From: Salinimicrobium sp. TH3
GTDB taxonomy: Bacteria; Bacteroidota; Bacteroidia; Flavobacteriales; Flavobacteriaceae
Direction: 5' to 3'
Assembly: GCF_026676115.1 (NCBI RefSeq)
Contig: NZ_JAPONB010000005.1
Location: 62,001-126,000, forward strand
Length of the DNA: 64,000 nt
Part shown: piece by piece, positions 34,736 to 42,092 of the stretch
Numbering within the stretch: position 1 is the first letter of the stretch
How the letters are laid out: every line of letters begins with the position of its first letter
Position numbers and translations under genes: made by a program
Notes under the pieces: model-generated
The model's input: the letters and a program-made list of their open reading frames with translations, nothing else
Told to the model about the DNA's origin: nothing
The model's database searches: none

Positions 34736-36349
34736 TTAGTTGAGTGACGCAATTCTGGCCTTAATTTGCTCTTTTTGATCCCTTGATAATCTAACGCAGG
34801 GCCTTTCAGAAATAATGACCGAAACACCTTTGTATTTTAATTCCTTTCGCAAGACTTCCACGTTTTCTTCGTGGTTCTTTTTTAAGGGTACTATAGTTTT
34901 AAGATGATCGGGATGAACCCCAATACCTAAACAAATTTTGTGCAATCGGCCTACTGCAGAAGATTCCTGAGCTCCTGTCATAGCAACAGCCGAGTTATCT
35001 GAAATGATGATCGTAACTGGTGTATTTTCATAAACCGCATCCAGAAGTCCCGTCATGCCCGAATGTGTGAAGGTGGAATCTCCTATAACTGCAAGAGCAT
35101 TCTCCAAACCCGCATCTGCGGCGCCTTTTGCCATTGTAATAGAGGCTCCCATATCTATAAGTGTGTTTATAGTACCTAAAGGCGGTAAAGCTCCCAATGC
35201 ATAACATCCAATGTCTCCAAAAACGTTTTTATTCCCTATTTCTGGTATTAATTCATTAATAGCGTTAAAGAGGTCTGTATGACCACAACCTTCACAAAGT
35301 TGTGGAGGTCTTGGAGTTACCACCGAAGGGATAGGGGCTATCTCGTTTTGAAAAAGCCCCAGGGATTTCCCCACTAGCTTAGGGTTCAGTTCTCCCGTTC
35401 GCGGCAGATCGCCCGATAATTTTCCTTTTATTTTATCGTTATCATCAAAATAGTTGTGAAGCAATTCTTCCACTATGGGGTATCCGTCTTCCACAACCAG
35501 GATTTTTTCACAGTGGTTGTATAATGCTTTTACTTTTTCTTTGGGTAAAGGGTATTGCGTGACTTTTAAAATAGAATAATCTGAGTCATCATCTCCCAGA
35601 TTTTCCATCACATAATTATAAGCTATTCCACAAGCTATAATTCCTACTCCCCTGCTTTTACCTTTTTTCAGGCTGTTAAGGTCAGATTTTTCTGAATATT
35701 CAATAAGAGTTTCCTGTTTATTGACCAACAGATCAAACTGCTTTCTGGCATTCATGGGAAGCAGAGCAAACCGCGAGGTATCTGATGGTAAATTGATATC
35801 ATTTGGATCACGTCTTTCCTTTACTTCAATACCTGCACGGGAATGCGATAAGCGGGTAACCAACCTTAACAATACAGGTAATTTCAATTCTTCCGAGAGA
35901 TCAAAGGCATAAAACATCATATTATAGGCTTCCTGCTGATTTGATGGTTCAAGGATTGGAATCATTGCAAATTTTCCATAGAACCGGGAATCCTGTTCAT
36001 TCTGCGAAGAATGCATAGAAGGATCATCGGCCACTACGACAACAAGTCCACCATTGATTCCGGAAACAGCCATATTCATAAAAACATCTGAAGCTACATT
36101 CAAACCTACATGTTTCATAACCACCATGGATCTCTTGCCAACATAGGACATTCCCAAAGCTGCTTCCATGGCCGTTTTTTCGTTAACAGACCAGGTGGTG
36201 TGTATCTTTAATTCTTTAGCAAGTTTGGACTTTTGAATGTATTCGGTTATTTCAGTTGAAGGGGTGCCGGGATATGCATAAACACCGGATAGACCTGCGT
36301 CGATACTACCCTGAGCAAGTGCTTCATTACCTAAAAGTAAACTTTTCAT
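34736..36349 (-). CDS. iorA: Indolepyruvate oxidoreductase alpha subunit lacking the ferredoxin domain
   Basis: The TPP-binding catalytic subunit: MKSLLLGNEALAQGSIDAGL and AYPGTPSTEI (pyrimidine domain), PQLCEGCGHTDLF, then FGDIGCYALG and a GDSTFTHSGMTGLLDAV stretch for TPP/Mg binding. It has 537 residues and ends soon after IISERPCV. Canonical IorA continues with a domain of about 60-80 residues holding two CxxCxxCxxxCP clusters; those cysteines are absent here and there is no frameshifted remnant before iorB. Electron exit must therefore differ. ATG 36349 is chosen over the 25-residue upstream extension. Confidence 0.9.
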   Translation of the reverse strand: MKSLLLGNEALAQGSIDAGLSGVYAYPGTPSTEITEYIQKSKLAKELKIHTTWSVNEKTAMEAALGMSYVGKRSMVVMKHVGLNVASDVFMNMAVSGINGGLVVVVADDPSMHSSQNEQDSRFYGKFAMIPILEPSNQQEAYNMMFYAFDLSEELKLPVLLRLVTRLSHSRAGIEVKERRDPNDINLPSDTSRFALLPMNARKQFDLLVNKQETLIEYSEKSDLNSLKKGKSRGVGIIACGIAYNYVMENLGDDDSDYSILKVTQYPLPKEKVKALYNHCEKILVVEDGYPIVEELLHNYFDDNDKIKGKLSGDLPRTGELNPKLVGKSLGLFQNEIAPIPSVVTPRPPQLCEGCGHTDLFNAINELIPEIGNKNVFGDIGCYALGALPPLGTINTLIDMGASITMAKGAADAGLENALAVIGDSTFTHSGMTGLLDAVYENTPVTIIISDNSAVAMTGAQESSAVGRLHKICLGIGVHPDHLKTIVPLKKNHEENVEVLRKELKYKGVSVIISERPCVRLSRDQKEQIKARIASLN

Positions 36350-36710
36350 CTGTTTAAATTTGATATTGCGTAGTGGAATGACCCGATCTTTATCGTCATC
36401 CCCCAAAACGATATAGTTGTGCAACTAATTTAGAAGATTCAATGTAATTAGAGTATGATCTTCATCATGCCCTGGTACTATAAACAATACAGAATTGCTC
36501 AAATGAAATATCTCAAAAAACGCCTTTTTTGGCAATAATTAAGCTGAAGTCCTTCCAAAATCCAAAAAAATACCTACCAGGTTAGAATGCTTATTAAATT
36601 ACCTCCACATTTAGGTCGAGGTATATAACCTACCCTTCCTTACTGCTTAGTCCAAACAAAAAAAAACGCTCCCGTAAAGGAACGTTTTTTACACTTTGCA
36701 AAACCTTACA
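36350..36710. other. Intergenic region upstream of iorA
   Basis: About 360 bases between iorA and hsp20, both on the minus strand. A non-conserved frame extends iorA upstream to 36424. The hsp20 terminator lies at 36659-36690. No RNA gene or further coding sequence is visible; the iorA promoter should lie here, but no clear -7 box was found. Confidence 0.5.
36659..36690 (-). terminator. Terminator of hsp20
   Basis: An AAAAAACG arm pairs with CGTTTTTT around a short inner CC/GG pairing, 20 bases after the hsp20 stop on the minus strand. Confidence 0.75.
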
Positions 36711-37157
36711 TTATTTGATATCAATCATTCGTTTGGCCTGTACCTTAGCATCTTCACGTTTTGGAAGCTCAATTTTTAATACTCCCTCTTTGTACTGTGC
36801 AGAGATCTTTTCGGGATCTACTGTTTCAGGAAGACTGAAAGCACGTTTAAAGCTACTGTAGCTAAATTCCCGACGGGTAAATCTTCCACCATTCTCCTTT
36901 TTCTCATCTTCTTTTTTTACTTCAGAAGAAATGGTAAGAACTCCATTATCCAACTCCAGGTTAAAATCTTTTTTAGTCATACCGGGAGCGGCAAGTTCGA
37001 GATGAAAAGTATCATCGTCTTCAGAAATGTTTACAGCAGGTACGCTGGTTCCAATGCGGTTCATTCCAGAGTTTCCATTGTCCATCCAGTCGGTTTTGAA
37101 CATGTCGTCAAAAATAGATGGAAGCCAGTTGTCTGTGTTTCGTTTTACAAGGTTCAT
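36711..37157 (-). CDS. Small heat-shock protein (Hsp20/alpha-crystallin)
   Basis: A 148-residue ATP-independent holdase. The alpha-crystallin domain spans about 45-145 with VPAVNISEDDDTFHLELAAPG, LDNGVLTISSE, the SYSSFKRAFSLPETVD region, and the closing GVLKIELPKRE. The N-terminus (NLVKRNTDNWLPSIFDDMF) is the common Bacteroidota form, and IDIK at the end stands where others have I-x-I. It is monocistronic. Confidence 0.93.
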   Translation of the reverse strand: MNLVKRNTDNWLPSIFDDMFKTDWMDNGNSGMNRIGTSVPAVNISEDDDTFHLELAAPGMTKKDFNLELDNGVLTISSEVKKEDEKKENGGRFTRREFSYSSFKRAFSLPETVDPEKISAQYKEGVLKIELPKREDAKVQAKRMIDIK

Positions 37158-37372
37158 AGCTAAATATTTTTAAGTTATACAATTTTATTTTTCAAATTTT
37201 ACCAGTCAAATTAAATACCAGTTCATAAAATACGTCATTTTGTCGGCGTTAAACCCTTTTAAACTGTCATTATGTCTTTATTGATAAGGTTTTTACAGAA
37301 ACGCTTTTACTTTGCTTTTGAAACTTCCTTAATTCATTAGGCTTATGTATTTTTACAGCTTAAAACTCACCT

Positions 37373-37618
37373 ATGCCTCTATCTAATAATGACATCTTCA
37401 AGAAACTGAGAGTTGCTTTAAAACTACGGGATGAGGATATTGTTCATATTTGCTCTCTCGTGGATTTCAAAGTCACCAAAAGTGAGATTGGAGCTATTTT
37501 TCGAAGTGAAGACCATCCAAAATATATGGAATGTGGGGATCAATTTCTACGGAATTTCCTCAATGGTTTAGTGATCTACAAACGTGGACCTATGCCCAAA
37601 AAAGAAGAAAAAAAGTAG
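37373..37618 (+). CDS. DUF1456 single-repeat protein
   Basis: An 81-residue protein with one DUF1456 unit: SNNDIFKKLRVALKLRDED, then VTKSEIGAIFRSEDHP and QFLRNFLNGLVI. E. coli YehS has two such units (about 150 residues); this has one, plus a Lys/Glu tail. Function unknown, cytoplasmic. It ends 3 bases before cysH starts, so co-transcription is very likely. Confidence 0.85.
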   Translation: MPLSNNDIFKKLRVALKLRDEDIVHICSLVDFKVTKSEIGAIFRSEDHPKYMECGDQFLRNFLNGLVIYKRGPMPKKEEKK

Positions 37619-37621
37619 CCC

Positions 37622-38311
37622 ATGGAAGTAATTGCCGAGAAGAGAATCGTCACGGCTTCTGAAGTTGCCTCGCTCAATAAAAAATACCGGAATCTTAACC
37701 TACATGAGAGAATAGAAGAACTCTACAAGGATTTTAGTCTTACCGAAATAATGCTTACCAGCTCCTTTGCTGCTACCTCTGCTTTTCTTTTAAAACTATT
37801 TTCGGAGGTTAACCGCGATCAACTTATATATTTTATTGATACCGGCTACCATTTTGAAGAAACCCTTAAGTACAGGAAAAAGTTGTCTGAGCTTTACGGT
37901 CTTCGGGTGAAATCTATTAGTGCTATAAAAGAGGAACACGACTTTACAAGAACTGATGAGACATGGAAAAAAAACCCCGATTTCTGTTGTCACATAAACA
38001 AGGTGAAGCCCCTGGATTTAATCAAGGCAAAATATACTGTTTGGGTAAGCGGCTTGATGGAATGGCAAAGCGACCACCGTTCCACACTTGACATTTTCGA
38101 AAACCGGGGAGAAATCCTCAAGTTCTACCCGCTGCTGGACGTCACAAAGAAAGAGCGGGATGATTTTATTGCAAAACATGAACTCCCTTTCCACCCTCTG
38201 GTTTCCAAAGGTTACAGTTCGATTGGCTGCTCTCCCTGTACTGCACCGGGAGAAGAAAGAAGCGGCCGCTGGAACAACAGCCCTAAAACCGAATGTGGTT
38301 TACATCTATAA
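37622..38311 (+). CDS. cysH: Phosphoadenylyl/adenylyl-sulfate reductase
   Basis: Reduces activated sulfate (APS or PAPS) to sulfite with thioredoxin-type reductant. The 229-residue protein has FIDTGYHFEET, then CC at 122-123 and CSPC at 203-206 (the four ligands of a [4Fe-4S] cluster) and the catalytic ECGLH at 224-228. The cluster ligands place it with the bacterial APS/PAPS reductases rather than the E. coli PAPS type. No other cys genes are beside it, and it is coupled to the DUF1456 gene. Confidence 0.92.
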   Translation: MEVIAEKRIVTASEVASLNKKYRNLNLHERIEELYKDFSLTEIMLTSSFAATSAFLLKLFSEVNRDQLIYFIDTGYHFEETLKYRKKLSELYGLRVKSISAIKEEHDFTRTDETWKKNPDFCCHINKVKPLDLIKAKYTVWVSGLMEWQSDHRSTLDIFENRGEILKFYPLLDVTKKERDDFIAKHELPFHPLVSKGYSSIGCSPCTAPGEERSGRWNNSPKTECGLHL

Positions 38312-38313
38312 AC

Positions 38314-38350
38314 AAAAAACCCGGAGTGATTACTTCCGGGTTGTTTTTTA
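38314..38350. terminator. Terminator between cysH and the first small secreted gene
   Basis: AAAAAACCCGGA pairs with TTCCGGGTT and a T run, between converging genes. Confidence 0.85.
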
Positions 38351-38363
38351 AGGTCAGCTTAAC

Positions 38364-38702
38364 CTAACTCACTTTCTTTACAACAGTGAGTTCATAAATT
38401 CTGCCTTTCATCCAGGATTCGGCAGGAAGCAATCTGTTGGACAATTGCTTCTGAATGTACTCATTCACTTCCCCGTGAGGAGAAGAAACCGATAAGCTCT
38501 GGATCTTTTGATCTTCAGAAACTGAAAAGAAAACTGTTACTTCAAGTGGTTCACACTCGTTGGCTAATTTCACATTTTCAAGAATTTTTTCAATTTCAAC
38601 AGATACTGAATCTGGATTTGCAAGACTTTTAATCTCCCTGGCTGATACAGTTGAAGAAATGATCATTGCAAATACTACTAACAACAGTTTTAAATTTTTC
38701 AT
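38364..38702 (-). CDS. Small secreted TonB-C-terminal-like protein, paralog 1
   Basis: A 112-residue protein with a signal peptide (hydrophobic 5-19, cleavage near SA-R). The mature part has the beta-helix-beta order of a TonB C-terminal domain: VTVFFSVSEDQKI, a short loop SSPHGEVNEYIQKQL, then YELTVVKK. Paralogs follow at 38880 and 39346. An ECF-like promoter lies upstream. No TonB N-terminal membrane anchor exists, so it is a free periplasmic or secreted domain. The fold is inference. Confidence 0.75.
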   Translation of the reverse strand: MKNLKLLLVVFAMIISSTVSAREIKSLANPDSVSVEIEKILENVKLANECEPLEVTVFFSVSEDQKIQSLSVSSPHGEVNEYIQKQLSNRLLPAESWMKGRIYELTVVKKVS

Positions 38703-38756
38703 GACGTTCGTTTTTAAATTAATAGATGCGATTTGATTATTGATGATTTACTATAA

Positions 38757-38783
38757 AGACTTCATAAAGAGGTAATTGTTACA
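38757..38783 (-). promoter_or_regulatory. Candidate ECF-sigma promoter of paralog 1
   Basis: On the minus strand TGTAAC (38783-38778), a 17-base spacer and GTCT (38760-38757), followed by TTAT. An ACTGTTAAAGTT block lies further upstream at 38794-38805. The same order of blocks occurs before paralog 2. Confidence 0.5.
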
Positions 38784-38833
38784 ACACACAGAAAACTTTA
38801 ACAGTAATTTTTAATTTTAAATTGTAAGGTCAT

Positions 38834-38863
38834 AAAAAAACCCGGTGATTAGCCGGGTTTTTT
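38834..38863 (-). terminator. Terminator of paralog 2
   Basis: AAAAAACCCGG pairs with CCGGGTTTTTT around an 8-base loop. Confidence 0.85.
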
Positions 38864-38879
38864 ACCAATGTGCTGTAGC

Positions 38880-39221
38880 TTACCTGCTTGTCTGCACTTT
38901 TACCGGTAATTCATAGATCTTCTCAGAACGCCAGGTGTTACCGTAAAGCTTTTGGTTCTCCAATCTTTTTTTAAGGAAAGAATTTACTTCCTCGTTTGGA
39001 GAATCAATCAAACTGATCTCAATTTTTCTATCTTCATTTACTTTAAAGATAACCCGCACTGTAAATTCTTCTTCAATGACTAAACCGGAATCTAAAAGCA
39101 TTTGTTCTATTTGATCGCTAATTGATCTGTTTCTTTCTTCAAAATCGAAATTGGTGTTTGCAAGAGTTGCAGTTGATACAGTTAATGCAAAAGCAGCTAA
39201 TAAAAGTCTAAAGCGTTTCAT
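38880..39221 (-). CDS. Small secreted TonB-C-terminal-like protein, paralog 2
   Basis: A 113-residue paralog with a signal peptide (MKRFRLLLAAFALTVSTATL, cleaved after ANA-like residues). The core is VRVIFKVNEDRKIEI, DSPNEEVNSFLKKRL and KIYELPVKV, the clearest of the three for a TonB C-terminal-like beta-alpha-beta fold. Its upstream region shares four blocks with paralog 1, so promoter and gene were duplicated together. It is monocistronic with its own terminator. Confidence 0.78.
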   Translation of the reverse strand: MKRFRLLLAAFALTVSTATLANTNFDFEERNRSISDQIEQMLLDSGLVIEEEFTVRVIFKVNEDRKIEISLIDSPNEEVNSFLKKRLENQKLYGNTWRSEKIYELPVKVQTSR

Positions 39222-39270
39222 AATCGTTCGTTTTAAAAATTAATATTAATTGATTGATGTTATACCATAA

Positions 39271-39298
39271 AGACTGTAAGCAATTTCCGATTGTTACA
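39271..39298 (-). promoter_or_regulatory. Candidate ECF-sigma promoter of paralog 2
   Basis: On the minus strand TGTAAC (39298-39293), an 18-base spacer and GTCT (39274-39271), then TTAT. The ACTGTTAAAGTT block is at 39319-39330. The leader ends AAAACGAACG before the ATG, as in paralog 1. Confidence 0.5.
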
Positions 39299-39345
39299 GT
39301 CGGCTTTTTGCTTAACTTAACTTTAACAGTTTCTCGAAACCTGAA

Positions 39346-39687
39346 TTATCGAATGGCCTTTACCCTTACCGGTAATTCATACACCTTGTTAGAGTCCCAA
39401 TTCGCACCTTTCAATTGTTGACCACTTAGACGTGCTCTCAAAAATTTATTTGCTCTTTCATTTGATGAGGAAATGGATCTTATTTCAATTTCCTTACTGT
39501 CATTAAGGATGAACCACACCTTAATTGTAAAATCTTTCTCAATAATAAGGGATGAACGGGAAAGCATCCTGGAAATTTCTTCGCTAAAAGGATCTTTTCC
39601 AGCCGTCATACTTAAAGAAGTCGCCGCAATACTTGAAAAGGAGATAAACATGATTAGTGTAAACAGGAAAGATTTAATTGTTTTCAT
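39346..39687 (-). CDS. Small secreted TonB-C-terminal-like protein, paralog 3
   Basis: A 113-residue paralog with a signal peptide (KTIKSFLFTLIMFISFSSIA). The core is IKVWFILNDSKEIEI, SSNERANKFLRARL and KVYELPVRV. The ATG at 39687 is chosen; the frame runs to 39765 but the extra 26 residues precede the signal peptide. The ECF-like blocks of the other two are missing here, so regulation probably differs. Confidence 0.75.
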   Translation of the reverse strand: MKTIKSFLFTLIMFISFSSIAATSLSMTAGKDPFSEEISRMLSRSSLIIEKDFTIKVWFILNDSKEIEIRSISSSNERANKFLRARLSGQQLKGANWDSNKVYELPVRVKAIR

Positions 39688-39907
39688 AACTCTGGTTTTT
39701 AGTTTTTGATTTCGGGGTAAAATTATCTCAAACCAGTTGTCCTGAGAAAAAAACGAGGTTATCAAAATGTTGAGGAATGTTTATCTAATTCGCAAAAATT
39801 GAGGTGGAATTTAAGACCAGGTTACGAATATGTCAACAGGGTAATGACACAGGTATTCAACAATAGGTATTAGGGAGCTTCCAATCTTCTACTCTACTGC
39901 CATAAAT

Positions 39908-39939
39908 AGAAAAACCCCGGAGCTTTCCGGGGTTTTTCT
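39908..39939 (-). terminator. Terminator of sucC
   Basis: AGAAAAACCCCGGA and TCCGGGGTTTTTCT are exact reverse complements around a 4-base loop. Confidence 0.88.
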
Positions 39940-39959
39940 ATTTTATGTTTTAAAGAGTA

Positions 39960-41153
39960 TTAAGCCAATACTTCCTGCACTTTATCTGCTGCTTCCTGGA
40001 ATTCAACAGCACTGTACACATCAAGTCCGCTGTTATCAATTAGTTCCTTGGCAATATCTGCGTTAGTTCCCTGGAGACGAACAATAATAGGTACATTAAT
40101 AGTATCCCCAAGGTTTTTGTAAGCATCAACAATTCCCTGTGCAACACGGTCACATCTTACAATTCCTCCAAATATGTTTACCAATATAGCTTTTACTTTA
40201 TCATCTTTCAAGATAAGACGGAATGCTTCTTCAACTCTCTTTGCATCGGCAGTACCTCCAACATCAAGGAAGTTCGCAGGTTCCCCACCGGCCTGTTTAA
40301 TAAGGTCCATGGTAGCCATTGCAAGTCCGGCACCATTTACCATACATCCAACATTCCCATCAAGGTCAACGTAGTTAAGACCTACTGCACGGGCTTCTAC
40401 TTCTACCGGGCTCTCCTCACGCTCATCACGCATTTCGGCGTAATCTTTATGACGAAAAAGCGCATTATCATCAAGAGTAACTTTAGCATCAACAGCCATG
40501 ATCTTATCATCGCTGGTTTTAAGGACCGGATTGATCTCGAAAAGAGAAGAATCAGATTTTGTGAAGGCCTCATAAAGAGACATCACGAATTTGGTCATTT
40601 CTTTAAAAGCATTTCCGCTTAATCCAAGGTTGAAGGCAATTCTTCTCGCCTGGAATGGCAGCAATCCTACTGCAGGATCCACCTCTTCATTGAATATCAA
40701 ATGTGGTGTTTCTTCGGCAACAGTTTCTATGTCCATACCACCTTCTGTAGAATACATGATCATATTCTTACCTGTAGCACGGTTAAGAAGAACAGACATA
40801 TAATATTCTTCGGGCTCATTGTCCCCAGGATAATAAACATCCTCGGCCACCAATACCTGATGTACTTTTTTACCTTCAGCAGAAGTTTGTGGCGTTACCA
40901 GGTTCATCCCGATTATTTGCCCTGCAATTTCTTCAACTTCCTGGAGATTTTTGGCAAGTTTAACTCCGCCACCTTTTCCACGTCCACCTGCATGTACCTG
41001 GGCCTTAATAACATGCCATCCTGTACCGGTTTGTTCTGTAAGTTTTTTTGCAGCTTCAACTGCCTCTTTTGCATCCTGAGCAACAATCCCACGTTGTATG
41101 CGGACCCCAAAACTGCTTAAAATTTCTTTTCCCTGATATTCGTGTATGTTCAT
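39960..41153 (-). CDS. sucC: Succinate-CoA ligase, beta subunit
   Basis: ATP-grasp beta subunit of succinyl-CoA synthetase in the TCA cycle. The 397-residue protein has MNIHEYQGKEILSSFGV, QVHAGGRGKGGGVKLA (nucleotide-binding), FEINPV, DAKVTLDDNALFRH, NGAGLAMATMD, GGTADA and VNIFGGIVRCD. Length is standard. sucD is not adjacent, which is usual in Bacteroidota. A clear minus-strand promoter precedes it. Confidence 0.97.
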   Translation of the reverse strand: MNIHEYQGKEILSSFGVRIQRGIVAQDAKEAVEAAKKLTEQTGTGWHVIKAQVHAGGRGKGGGVKLAKNLQEVEEIAGQIIGMNLVTPQTSAEGKKVHQVLVAEDVYYPGDNEPEEYYMSVLLNRATGKNMIMYSTEGGMDIETVAEETPHLIFNEEVDPAVGLLPFQARRIAFNLGLSGNAFKEMTKFVMSLYEAFTKSDSSLFEINPVLKTSDDKIMAVDAKVTLDDNALFRHKDYAEMRDEREESPVEVEARAVGLNYVDLDGNVGCMVNGAGLAMATMDLIKQAGGEPANFLDVGGTADAKRVEEAFRLILKDDKVKAILVNIFGGIVRCDRVAQGIVDAYKNLGDTINVPIIVRLQGTNADIAKELIDNSGLDVYSAVEFQEAADKVQEVLA

Positions 41154-41187
41154 AATAAGGTGTTTCTTCAGTATTCGTTAAGGTTCA

Positions 41188-41219
41188 CAAAAGTAGCAAA
41201 TGTTAGAGGATTCTGCCAA
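41188..41219 (-). promoter_or_regulatory. Promoter of sucC
   Basis: On the minus strand TTG (41219-41217), a 21-base spacer and TACTTTTG (41195-41188), an exact -7 match, 35 bases before the sucC ATG. Confidence 0.6.
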
Positions 41220-41255
41220 TCTTTTTAATGCTGGCACATAAAACAAAGATTTTCC

Positions 41256-41912
41256 TCACTTTTTAGTTCTTAACCTGAATTCTGTGAAATCAAGCGGGTC
41301 ATAATTTCTGAAATGACCGTTAAGTTCAATGACTTGTTTGGTGCGGTTCATCTCCTGAACAATTGGAATAGTAATAAGAAGGTGATTGATCAAATATTCC
41401 TGCCTGGCTTTTTCTGAAGTTAGCTTTAGCAAAGAATATTCCTGCTCCAGGGAAAGACCAATTTTATGAGCGAGGGTGTAACTCGTAAAACCGGAGATGT
41501 CTATTATAGGACGGGGCACTTCCAGGTGTTCATACAGTTCATAAATGAGATCCAGTAATTGCTGTTTTAAAGCCCCGGTAGATTCCCCACGATCTTTTAA
41601 AAATTCAACATCTCCTCCTGCATATAATTTACCGGCTTCTTTATAATCAAATTTCTTTAACCTGAAGACCCGAAGACCTATACATATAATATCTTTGGCA
41701 CCAGTATCATAGCGCTTCATAACTTTTGTAAGCTGCATCTCTGTTCCATATTCCAAATGGTCATTAAAATATATGGGAATACCAAAGTGCATCCCGGTAC
41801 TTTCACAATCTTCAATTAACTGTACATAGCGTTTTTCAAAAATGTGCAAAGGCAATTTTTCACCCGGAAATACGACACTTTGTAATGGAAATAATGCAAG
41901 CCGTGAGACCAT
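41256..41912 (-). CDS. LON-domain (Lon N-terminal-like) protein
   Basis: A 218-residue protein that is one LON substrate-binding domain: LALFPLQSVVFPGEKLPLHIFEKRY at the start (read in two parts) and SLEQEYSLLKL later. It lacks the AAA and protease domains of Lon, so it probably binds peptides or partners only. The ATG at 41912 gives the usual start; the frame extends to 41990. Function unknown. Confidence 0.87.
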   Translation of the reverse strand: MVSRLALFPLQSVVFPGEKLPLHIFEKRYVQLIEDCESTGMHFGIPIYFNDHLEYGTEMQLTKVMKRYDTGAKDIICIGLRVFRLKKFDYKEAGKLYAGGDVEFLKDRGESTGALKQQLLDLIYELYEHLEVPRPIIDISGFTSYTLAHKIGLSLEQEYSLLKLTSEKARQEYLINHLLITIPIVQEMNRTKQVIELNGHFRNYDPLDFTEFRLRTKK

Positions 41913-42066
41913 AAATAATTGGTTTACAACCTGTAAATTACAAAAATTCTTCCTCACTGGACAAGTGAGGTCACCAAAATTTTCTTTCAATATCCCCTGA
42001 AAAATAACATTTAGTTAGAATTGGTTAATTTTCAATATGCAGTGCAGGAATACCGAAAAACCCTTT

Positions 42067-42074
42067 TACTTTTG
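42067..42074 (+). promoter_or_regulatory. -7 box for lysA
   Basis: TACTTTTG, an exact TAnnTTTG match followed by CG, 18 bases before the ATG at 42093. Confidence 0.55.
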
Positions 42075-42092
42075 CGCCTTTAATAAATAAAA

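Noticed and set aside
34708-34827. N-terminal extension of IorB
   Set aside because: The extra 40 residues overlap iorA, and the family's start is the Met at 34707.
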